Positions 8,615-13,905 of a DNA stretch of 13,905 bases are shown piece after piece. Every line of letters starts with the position of its first letter. Position 1 is the first letter of the stretch. Both the position numbers and the translations under genes were made by a program. A model generated the notes under the pieces. That model worked only from the letters and a program-made list of their open reading frames with translations. It had not been told where the DNA came from and did not search any database. The DNA is from JANRIC01 sp033765345. GTDB lineage: Bacteria > Bacteroidota > Bacteroidia > Cytophagales > Microscillaceae. The stretch spans positions 1-13,905 of the forward strand of contig JANRIC010000230.1 in assembly GCA_033765345.1 (NCBI GenBank). Reading direction: 5' to 3'.

Positions 8615-8950
8615 TTACGAGTCCAAATAAATTTTTCGACTGTTGATCAGTTCCTCCAGAGCATTTAAATGGTTGTTAAAGGCTGTTTTACCTCTATCGG
8701 TGTAGCGATAGCTTGTTCTTGGTTTCCGTCCAATGAATTCTTTTTTATACTCGATGTATGCTAGTTTTTCAAAAGCTTTTAAATGGCTGGCCAGAGTACC
8801 GTCTTCCAGATTCAATAATTGCTTGAGTGTATTGAACTCGACCCAGTCATTGACGACCAAAATAGCCATAATGCCTACGCGGTTTTTATGGTTAAAGGCT
8901 TCGTCGAGACCTTCAATGATGCTTTTATTTTGCTCAATGCCCTTTTTCAT
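8615..8950 (-). CDS. Small winged-helix transcriptional regulator (HTH_34/ArsR-like)
   Basis: The 111-residue product resembles the stand-alone winged-helix regulators common in Bacteroidota (HTH_34 type, related to MarR/ArsR). A helix-turn-helix covers about residues 39-66 (FNTLKQLLNLEDGTLASHLK...). A wing follows (KEFIGRKPRTSYRYTDRGKTAF, about 70-91), then a C-terminal helix probably used for dimerisation. No metal-binding Cys/His set or ligand domain is visible. The ATG at 8950 (MKKGIEQ) was chosen over one at 9037, because the longer version would overlap the end of the upstream membrane-protein gene by about 80 bases and adds residues outside the family. The gap to that gene is only 4 bases, so the two form an operon. 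Palindromes before that gene and after this one suggest autoregulation (inference). Confidence 0.85.
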   Translation of the reverse strand: MKKGIEQNKSIIEGLDEAFNHKNRVGIMAILVVNDWVEFNTLKQLLNLEDGTLASHLKAFEKLAYIEYKKEFIGRKPRTSYRYTDRGKTAFNNHLNALEELINSRKIYLDS

Positions 8951-8954
8951 GAAT

Positions 8955-9599
8955 TTAACGCTCGTATTTGAAATACATAACCATTCCATAGAATATATGC
9001 AATATTCCAAAACCGATGCTCCAGAACAATAGCCCATAACCTACCCATAAAGAGGCAATCAGCCCCAAAATTATTTCTGTAATACCCAAGTACCGAATGT
9101 CGTCTAGGGTGTATTTGCTGGCATTCAACAAAGCCAATCCATAAAAAATCAGCGTAACTGGAGCCAACAAATGAATCTCGTTATGATACAATAAAATCAA
9201 GCAGAAAATGCCTCCAGTCCCCAATGGAATCAAAAGATTATACACCAAACGAGCTGATGTTTTGTCCCAAATCGTTTGTCCCTGTCGTCTGGCCTTGTGC
9301 GTGGTGAAATAAACCCCCAACGAAATAGAAAGCACCAACACCAACATAGCATCTAGCAGGAAAAATTGCATAAAATCCCAGTTCAGACTCCCATCCTGAT
9401 GCAAAGCCCCCGTATAATAAGGAGCTTCTGAAAACAGACCGACCCCCAAATATTGATAAGCAGCCGCCGCCCCAAAAAGCGCAAAAATCCCCGCTGATAC
9501 CCCTGATAAGCCACTGAGGGAAATAAACCTAGAAGACCGCTCCATCAAATTGCGAATCTCACTCAGGGTTTGTAAATGATTCTCCGGATTTTTCATCAT
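8955..9599 (-). CDS. Six-helix membrane protein paired with the winged-helix regulator
   Basis: The 214-residue product is of unknown function. The N terminus holds a soluble helix and the sequence IRNLMERSSRFISLSGLSGV (residues 15-34), which I associate with a recurrent Bacteroidota membrane protein found beside HTH_34 regulators. Hydrophobic segments lie at about 31-50, 78-98, 118-137, 144-160, 171-189 and 192-210. There is no signal-peptide cleavage pattern and no enzymatic motif. It is the first gene of a two-gene minus-strand operon (4-base gap to the regulator). The start may be either of two consecutive ATG codons (9599 or 9596). It could be a sensor or anti-regulator that holds the winged-helix protein at the membrane, but that is inference from the pairing only. 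Confidence 0.75.
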   Translation of the reverse strand: MMKNPENHLQTLSEIRNLMERSSRFISLSGLSGVSAGIFALFGAAAAYQYLGVGLFSEAPYYTGALHQDGSLNWDFMQFFLLDAMLVLVLSISLGVYFTTHKARRQGQTIWDKTSARLVYNLLIPLGTGGIFCLILLYHNEIHLLAPVTLIFYGLALLNASKYTLDDIRYLGITEIILGLIASLWVGYGLLFWSIGFGILHIFYGMVMYFKYER

Positions 9600-9617
9600 T
9601 TTGTTTTGATAAAAAGT

Positions 9618-9634
9618 GCTTTGTAATTCAAAGT
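9618..9634. promoter_or_regulatory. Operator candidate O3 overlapping the membrane-protein/regulator promoter
   Basis: GCTTTG-TAATT-CAAAGT has the same architecture as O1 and O2 with one mismatch in the left arm. On the minus strand its CAAAGTA half reads TACTTTG and would be the -7 box of the operon that starts at 9599. It begins 19 bases upstream of that start codon. Confidence 0.55.
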
Positions 9635-9659
9635 AAGTATACGTTTCTTTAAATTCAAA
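9629..9659 (-). promoter_or_regulatory. Candidate promoter of the membrane-protein/regulator operon
   Basis: On the minus strand TTTG (9656-9659) is followed after 20 bases by TACTTTG (9629-9635), one base short of the TAnnTTTG consensus. Both boxes lie inside CAAAGT half-sites, so occupancy of the palindromes would compete with RNA polymerase. The leader would be very short. Confidence 0.4.
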
Positions 9660-9661
9660 GT
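9645..9661. promoter_or_regulatory. Degraded operator copy O4
   Basis: The right half AAATT-CAAAGT (9651-9661) is identical to that of O2, but the left arm is TTCTTT instead of ACTTTG. It sits 27 bases from O3 (about 2.5 helical turns), so cooperative binding with O3 is possible. Alone it is only a half-site. Confidence 0.35.
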
Positions 9662-9701
9662 TTTACAAGAAGAATTTTTCTGAGAATTTTGCCTAGTTTT
9701 G

Positions 9702-9730
9702 TTGATAGGATGCAAAGGGATTATACTTTG
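9702..9730 (+). promoter_or_regulatory. Candidate promoter of porQ
   Basis: TTG (9702-9704) is followed after 19 bases by TACTTTG (9724-9730), leaving a leader of about 30 bases before the porQ ATG. An exact TAnnTTTG (TAGTTTTG, 9694-9701) also occurs just upstream but lacks a TTG at the right distance. Either could be used. Confidence 0.35.
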
Positions 9731-9769
9731 AATTTTGGAGGGGTAAAATTTGCATAATTTCATGTTTAT

Positions 9770-10822
9770 ATGACTGTAAAATACCGAATTCTGATTTTTT
9801 TGATTTTTTGTCAGTTTGCATTACAAGCACAGGTAGGAGGGAGGCAGACCTTCGAATTTTTACGGATACCTTCCCATGCTCATTTGGCCGGAGTTGGAGG
9901 AGTCAATGTATCACTGGGCAAGGAAGGCGTGAATATGTTTTTGCAAAATCCGGCAATGCTCTATGAAGAAGCAGCAAAAAAAGGCTCATTCAGCTTTACC
10001 AATTGGCAGGCAAATATCAATCAATTCACCGTGACGTATGTACAGCCTTTTAAAAAAATAGGCAACCTAGCTTTTGGCGTTCAGGCACTTAACTATGGCA
10101 CTTTGGAGCGTACCACAGCCTCCGGAACACCACAAGGTACTTTTAATGCCAGTGATTATGCCGTGCAGGCAACCTATGCCTTGGCGCAGGATAATTTTCA
10201 CTTTGGGGCAAGTCTCAAGGTCTTGGGTTCGCAGATTGAGGCTTATAGCGCAGCAGCGTTGGCGGTAGATTTAGGGGCGAGTTTTCAGCATCCGGTGCAA
10301 GATTTTACGCTGGGATTGGCGATTAAAAATCTAGGTTTTCCGATCTCCCGTTTTAATCCGGATACCCGTACCAATTTGCCATTTGACGTACAACTGGGTA
10401 CTTCATTCAAACCCAAATATATGCCTTTTCGCTTCTCAGTGACACTTCATCATTTGTATCAGTTTGATATTGTATATCTTGACCCAGCATTAAACACCCA
10501 ACTCGATATTAATGGAGACCCCATTGTGGAGGAAAAGAAATTTTTTGACAAACTAGCGCGCCACGTGGTGTTGGGCGGAGAACTGATCCTAGCCAAGGGT
10601 TTTCAAATCAACTTGGGTTATAACCATTTGATTAACAGAGAAATGAAGACAAACGGACTTGGTGGTTTGCGAGGCGTATCCTTTGGGTTTTTACTCAAGG
10701 TAAAGGCTTTTGAGTTTTCTTATGCGAGAGGCACTTATTATATAGGTGCCGGCAGAAATTTTCTGACTTTGACTGCAGATTTTAATAAGATTTTGAAAAA
10801 AAAGAAGAAATCAACTTCATAA
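9770..10822 (+). CDS. porQ: Type IX secretion system protein PorQ
   Basis: PorQ is a PorV-like outer-membrane component of the Bacteroidota type IX secretion system. In Porphyromonas gingivalis it takes part with PorU, PorV and PorZ in cargo attachment at the cell surface. The 350-residue product starts with a signal peptide (hydrophobic core RILIFLIFCQFALQA, cleavage likely after Ala20). The characteristic QTFEFLRIPSHAHLAGVGGV block (residues about 26-45) and NPAML motif follow, then a run of amphipathic beta strands typical of a FadL/PorV-like barrel. Length is that expected. The C terminus is unusually lysine-rich (KILKKKKKSTS) over an A-rich run, a possible slippage site. No cargo or other T9SS gene is nearby. 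It diverges from the regulator operon, with 170 bases between the start codons. Confidence 0.9.
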   Translation: MTVKYRILIFLIFCQFALQAQVGGRQTFEFLRIPSHAHLAGVGGVNVSLGKEGVNMFLQNPAMLYEEAAKKGSFSFTNWQANINQFTVTYVQPFKKIGNLAFGVQALNYGTLERTTASGTPQGTFNASDYAVQATYALAQDNFHFGASLKVLGSQIEAYSAAALAVDLGASFQHPVQDFTLGLAIKNLGFPISRFNPDTRTNLPFDVQLGTSFKPKYMPFRFSVTLHHLYQFDIVYLDPALNTQLDINGDPIVEEKKFFDKLARHVVLGGELILAKGFQINLGYNHLINREMKTNGLGGLRGVSFGFLLKVKAFEFSYARGTYYIGAGRNFLTLTADFNKILKKKKKSTS

Positions 10823-10853
10823 GAAACACTGCGTCTTCTGTCAATTTTCACTC

Positions 10854-10869
10854 AAACCAAGGTGGTTTT
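10854..10869 (+). terminator. Weak hairpin after porQ
   Basis: AAACCA (10854-10859) pairs with TGGTTT (10863-10868) around a 3-base loop, with the stem running into a short T run. It lies 31 bases after the porQ stop. The stem is short, so termination may be partial. Confidence 0.35.
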
Positions 10870-11078
10870 CCTAATGCCAGGAAAAAAATCTTTTATAATC
10901 AGACTCGTCACTTTAATTTGGATAAATTTCTGATTCGAACAGCAAAAAAATAATACACAAAAAGCTATGCTTACCCAGCTAATTTTTCGTATATTTATTC
11001 ACTCAAACAGCTAAATTCCATCGTGTGATCTTAGATGGGACAAGTTGTAACACATTCTTTTTTTAATATTACTGAGTC

Positions 11079-11100
11079 TTTGGTTTTACCACAAACCAAA
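11079..11100 (+). promoter_or_regulatory. Hairpin just before the kinase start codon
   Basis: TTTGGTTT (11079-11086) and AAACCAAA (11093-11100) form a perfect 8-bp stem with a 6-base loop, ending 8 bases before the ATG at 11109. If it is in the transcript it would occupy the ribosome-binding region. It is AT-rich and therefore of modest stability. The rest of the 286-base gap after porQ holds no other recognised element. Confidence 0.35.
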
Positions 11101-11108
11101 TTTACAAT

Positions 11109-13235
11109 ATGCAATTATTTAACTCTCATCAAGAAGAAATTTTTATTCATGAAATTCCATTGGGTCAGGGTGGACAAGGCAATGTCTATCAAATCCTTCA
11201 ACCTGATCATCTCCGATACCACGTCGTCAAAATCTATCACCCTCGAGAACGCTCCAAAAAGAGAAAGTTTAAAATCAATTATATGATTCAAAATGTGCCT
11301 TATTTGGAGGATGATCTGGCACTGATCTGGCCCGAAGACTTGATTTATGACGATCAGGAGTTTGTCGGTTTTTTGATGCCCAAAGCCCCCGGTGAAATTG
11401 ACCTTACCTCTCTCTGCGTACTCAAAGAATCCAACAAACTGGATGAATGCTGGAAAATTTATTACGCTCGCGAAAGCAAACAGGGAATCTATCAGCGCGC
11501 TAAAGTTTGTTTGAATATTGCCTCAGCGATCCATACGCTCCACAAAACCGGGCAGTATGTTTTAGTCGACATCAAGCCTGAAAACATCAAAATTAGCCTC
11601 AAAGGGCAGATTTCTTTGATTGATCTGGACTCCATAGAAATTTTTCAAGAAGATAAATTACTCTTTGCAGCCGACAAACTTAGCACAGAATATAGCCCTG
11701 CTGAGATTCAAAATCTTGATCTACACAAAGATGTTATCCCTGTATATTGGGATAGTTTTTCTATGGCTGTGGTTTTTTACAAAGTGCTTTTCGGATTACA
11801 TCCCTTTACAGGTACACCCAAAAAACCTTATGAAACATGCGTAACTCAGGAACAAAAAATTAAAGCTGGTTTATTGCCAGTCGGTAAAAATGCCCGTAAC
11901 TTTCAAATCATCCCCAAACCTCACCAAAATTTTAAATCGCTTTCCCCTTCCTTACAAAATTTGTTCTTAAGAGCTTTAGACAAAAAAAGTATTCAACATC
12001 CCGAAGATCGCCCCTCTGCCGAGGAATGGGTCAGGGCACTTGGGAATTTTCAATTGGATGACAAAAAATATCAAAACCCAGTACGTATTTCTTCGCCACA
12101 AACCCAAACTGTTAAAAAAAACAAATTTAACTCTCCCATAGAATTTCTCATGAGTCGCAAAGATAGAGGGCACGGAATCATTAGCCTGGTAAGCCTTTTT
12201 GTGATGGGAGTCACTATCTGGTGCTGTATTTATTTTGGGCAAGCTTTTGCACCTCATAAAAGACATTCAAACACTGATTTCTTTACTCCTCCAGATTATC
12301 ATTTACTTGTAGAAGGACCTTTTTTGGCTTCAAAAAATGATAAATACGGATATGTAAATGAAAATCAAGACCTGGTGATTAATTATCAATACGACGATGC
12401 CGGGCACTTTATCAAAGGTTTGGCCAAGGTAGAGCTTGACGGGAGACAAGGCTTCATCAATCCAAAAGGGATCGAAATCGTTCCCTTAATCTATGATGAG
12501 GTATATGAATTCGAAGAAGGCTTGGCAAGGGTGCGGCTGAACAAAAAGGAAGGTTTTGTGAACCGACAAGGGCAAATTCAAATCCCTTTGTTGTATGAAA
12601 GGGTAGAAGACTTTGCAAAAGGACGCGCTGCCGTTGTGCTGCATCATAAAATCGGATTGATCGACAAACAGGGGAAAATAATTATTCCAACGCTCTACAA
12701 CATCATCCAGGAACAACAGTATGGGATTTATAAAGTCACAAAAGGAAACGTTATTGGATTTTTGGACAATCAGGGCAATCCGATTACTCCAATGATCTAT
12801 CATTACGCACTGGATTTTAGCGAAGGTTTGGCTGCCGTAGCCATAGCAGGTCAAGGTTGGGGTTATATCAACACTAAAGGGCAAATCGTAATCTCACTGG
12901 GTTACTCGAGTGCTTTTTCTTTTCACGAAGGGCTGGCAAGAGTAGAAACCCCGCTAGAAGGTTTGGGTTTTATTGATACACAAGGGCAAAGAGTGATCCC
13001 TTTTCAATATGAAATGGCAGAAGATTTTATGGAAGGGTTAGCTGCCGTAAAAACGGGAGGAAAGTGGGGATTTATCAATCGTTCTGGGCATACAGTCATT
13101 CCGGCTATATATGATAAGGTGTTTGATGAAGGCTTCATAGACGGAAAAGCCAAAGTAGTCCTCGGTACAAATTTATTTTTTATTGATTATCAAGGTAATT
13201 GTGTGAAAAATTGTCCCACAGACAAAAACCATTAA
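11109..13235 (+). CDS. Transmembrane atypical Ser/Thr protein kinase with WG repeats
   Basis: The 708-residue product joins three parts. Residues about 10-315 form a protein kinase-like domain: glycine loop GQGGQGNV (19-26), ATP-binding Lys41 in HVVKIYHP, and catalytic-loop LVDIKPENI (152-160) with Asp154, Lys156 and Asn159. The metal-binding site is DLDS (172-175) in place of DFG, PAE stands at 197-199 in place of APE, and Asp215 lies in YWDSFSMAVV. The missing His-Arg of HRD and the D-x-D-S motif recall the COG4248-type kinases. A linker leads to one membrane helix (about 356-380). From 411 on there are eight WG-type repeats of about 30-35 residues (GFIN..G..VIP..YD....F.EGLA.V) and a partial ninth. 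With the kinase in the cytoplasm, the repeats would face the periplasm (inference). It appears monocistronic. Substrate and signal are unknown. Confidence 0.88.
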   Translation: MQLFNSHQEEIFIHEIPLGQGGQGNVYQILQPDHLRYHVVKIYHPRERSKKRKFKINYMIQNVPYLEDDLALIWPEDLIYDDQEFVGFLMPKAPGEIDLTSLCVLKESNKLDECWKIYYARESKQGIYQRAKVCLNIASAIHTLHKTGQYVLVDIKPENIKISLKGQISLIDLDSIEIFQEDKLLFAADKLSTEYSPAEIQNLDLHKDVIPVYWDSFSMAVVFYKVLFGLHPFTGTPKKPYETCVTQEQKIKAGLLPVGKNARNFQIIPKPHQNFKSLSPSLQNLFLRALDKKSIQHPEDRPSAEEWVRALGNFQLDDKKYQNPVRISSPQTQTVKKNKFNSPIEFLMSRKDRGHGIISLVSLFVMGVTIWCCIYFGQAFAPHKRHSNTDFFTPPDYHLLVEGPFLASKNDKYGYVNENQDLVINYQYDDAGHFIKGLAKVELDGRQGFINPKGIEIVPLIYDEVYEFEEGLARVRLNKKEGFVNRQGQIQIPLLYERVEDFAKGRAAVVLHHKIGLIDKQGKIIIPTLYNIIQEQQYGIYKVTKGNVIGFLDNQGNPITPMIYHYALDFSEGLAAVAIAGQGWGYINTKGQIVISLGYSSAFSFHEGLARVETPLEGLGFIDTQGQRVIPFQYEMAEDFMEGLAAVKTGGKWGFINRSGHTVIPAIYDKVFDEGFIDGKAKVVLGTNLFFIDYQGNCVKNCPTDKNH

Positions 13236-13271
13236 TAACCTAGCAGTATTAAAGATGTAATGCTCCAATAA

Positions 13272-13313
13272 CAAATCGCCGTGGGCTGTGAAGACACAGC
13301 GCACGGCGACTTG
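13272..13313. repeat. Long GC-rich imperfect hairpin
   Basis: TCGCCGTGGGCTGTG (13276-13290) pairs with CACAGCGCACGGCGA (13295-13309) with a single G/G mismatch and a 4-base AAGA loop. After one more mismatch the pairing extends by three base pairs on each side (CAA/TTG). It lies between the converging kinase gene and the small gene at 13347. It is far more GC-rich than its surroundings and lacks a U run. It may act as a shared terminator or be one copy of a dispersed palindromic repeat. Confidence 0.6.
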
Positions 13314-13346
13314 GATAATTTGGTGTACAGCAAATAAAAGTGTTTT

Positions 13347-13598
13347 TTAGGATTTCCCCAAACTCTCCTGATAATCTGCCCACATCGCCCGGAGTGTTCC
13401 TAGTCGGGCTTTTTCTTGGTCTTTGAGCAAGGTATATTCCCATTCGCCTTCTTCGGTTTTGGAAGGGGCGCAGATAAAGGTAAATGTGTTCAAATGTCTT
13501 TTAAATTTGAGGTAAGTTTTGCCGTTTTTGCTTTGTGTGCTGATCGTATGGTACAGCTTTTTATCTAAAATGGCTTGGTAAAGGGCTGCTATGTTCAT
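13347..13598 (-). CDS. Small hypothetical protein
   Basis: This is an unrecognised 83-residue protein. It is charged and soluble-looking, with no signal peptide or membrane helix. The N-terminal third may be helical (MNIAALYQAILDKKLYHTIS). A strand-rich middle (KTYLKFKRHLNTFTFICAP) and a C-terminal acidic/aromatic helix (about residues 55-80) follow. The single Cys and lack of Cys/His pairs argue against a zinc ribbon. It converges on the kinase gene with the GC-rich hairpin in between, and it lies 21 bases after a possible 38-residue frame on the same strand. The codons look like those of neighbouring genes by eye. A real gene is likely but its function is unknown. Confidence 0.5.
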   Translation of the reverse strand: MNIAALYQAILDKKLYHTISTQSKNGKTYLKFKRHLNTFTFICAPSKTEEGEWEYTLLKDQEKARLGTLRAMWADYQESLGKS

Positions 13599-13619
13599 TT
13601 TTTAAATATCAGTGGGTTT

Positions 13620-13736
13620 CTATTCGCTGTTTGCTCTGTAGGTGTTTCCGGTCATTGATTGGTCATTCTCTATGATGTTGTATGAATGATCTCTAAATCT
13701 TCGTTCACGCAAACCATCCAGTCCAGGGAATTTCAT
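13620..13736 (-). CDS. Possible 38-residue peptide upstream of the small hypothetical gene
   Basis: The minus-strand frame runs from ATG at 13736 to TAG at 13620 and encodes a polar, Arg-rich peptide (MKFPGLDGLRERRFRDHSYN, then IIENDQSMTGNTYRANSE). It is in the same direction as the 83-residue gene, 21 bases before it, so the two could be an operon. No family was recognised. It begins only 32 bases from the inferred end of the insertion sequence and could equally be a remnant or a chance frame. Confidence 0.25.
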   Translation of the reverse strand: MKFPGLDGLRERRFRDHSYNIIENDQSMTGNTYRANSE

Positions 13737-13768
13737 TGCGATACAATTTTATATAAATCGTACACTAA

Positions 13769-13905
13769 GAACTTGTTGGGAAATTTAATTTTGCATTATT
13801 GATTAATTCTTTGCAACATGATGGTAGTATTTGCCAATAATAACCAAGATACAGAAGATTCTATGTTTCTTTCATAATCTTTGGTTATTCTCCGAAAGAA
13901 ATTAG
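13769..13905 (-). mobile_element. End of an IS5-like insertion sequence (runs off the window)
   Basis: GAACTTGTTGGGAAATTT, starting at 13769, has the look of an IS5-family terminal repeat (compare ends of the GnnTTGTTGnnAAA type). It lies 27 bases from the transposase stop, the normal tight spacing. The four bases just outside are CTAA (13765-13768), which fits the YTAR-type target duplicated by some IS5-family elements. The exact end and the duplication are inferred, because the other end of the element is not in view. Confidence 0.55.
13796..13905 (-). CDS. IS5-like transposase, C-terminal fragment (cut by window edge)
   Basis: On the minus strand, reading from 13903, an open frame gives about 35 residues (NFFRRITKDYERNIESSVSW, then LLLANTTIMLQRINQ) and ends in TAA at 13796. 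The RR[IL].KDYE...ESS....L.....ML.R pattern is typical of the C terminus of IS5-family DDE transposases in Bacteroidota. There the Glu of the catalytic triad lies just upstream, outside this window. Assignment is by recalled pattern over a short stretch, supported by the terminal-repeat-like sequence just downstream. It is a different family from the transposase at the left edge. Confidence 0.65.
   Translation of the reverse strand, partial: NFFRRITKDYERNIESSVSWLLLANTTIMLQRINQ

Noticed and set aside
8951..9037. Longer N terminus for the winged-helix regulator
   Set aside because: The 29 extra residues overlap the end of the 214-residue membrane-protein gene and do not look like part of the family. 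The ATG at 8950 gives the normal N terminus and a 4-base gap.
9725..9736. ACTTTG at 9725-9730 as a fifth operator
   Set aside because: The right arm (TGGAGG where CAAAGT is expected) does not match. The six bases are explained by a porQ -7 box.
13249..13443. Minus-strand 64-codon frame
   Set aside because: It overlaps the 83-residue gene in another frame and reads through the GC-rich hairpin, with no coding character.
1..13905. The whole window as the cargo of a composite transposon
   Set aside because: The two edge transposases belong to different families and the cargo is core metabolism (nqr, ispH, porQ). Nothing suggests joint mobilisation.

Overview
The window looks like a piece of chromosome from a Bacteroidota bacterium, probably Cytophagales-like. 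It is AT-rich. It carries a PorQ homologue, which belongs to the type IX secretion system found only in this phylum. Several promoter-like sites fit the Bacteroidota pattern (a TTG/TTTG box about 17-23 bases before TAnnTTTG), and the proteins read like those of gliding or marine relatives. No rRNA, tRNA or CRISPR array was seen.

Layout. The left edge (1-411, minus) is the N-terminal part of an IS4-like transposase. It is followed by an intergenic stretch with the terminator of the next operon. Positions 724-5461 (minus) hold nqrA-nqrB-nqrC-nqrD-nqrE, five of the six subunits of the Na+-translocating NADH:quinone reductase. nqrF does not follow: a strong hairpin terminator and then the transposase come instead. 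Upstream lie ispH (5805-6701, minus; last step of the MEP isoprenoid pathway) and a three-gene set on the minus strand: a 214-residue membrane protein, a small winged-helix regulator and a DUF4173/DUF4153-like membrane protein. An ACTTTG-N5-CAAAGT palindrome occurs twice upstream of the DUF4173-like gene and once, plus a degraded copy, upstream of the first gene of the set. It is a good candidate operator for the regulator encoded between them.

On the plus strand, divergent from that set, are porQ (9770-10822) and a 708-residue transmembrane kinase (11109-13235). The kinase has an atypical N-terminal catalytic domain, one membrane segment and at least eight WG repeats at the C terminus, so it looks like a one-protein receptor kinase. 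Beyond it are a GC-rich long hairpin, one or two small unrecognised genes on the minus strand, and the end of an IS5-like insertion sequence that runs off the right edge.

How the parts relate. NQR makes a sodium gradient from NADH oxidation and IspH feeds isoprenoid (including menaquinone side-chain) synthesis, so these two are linked metabolically but appear to be separate transcription units. The regulator set and the WG-repeat kinase are the least understood parts and the most worth following up. Both window edges are insertion sequences of different families, so this is a mobile-element-rich neighbourhood rather than one composite transposon.
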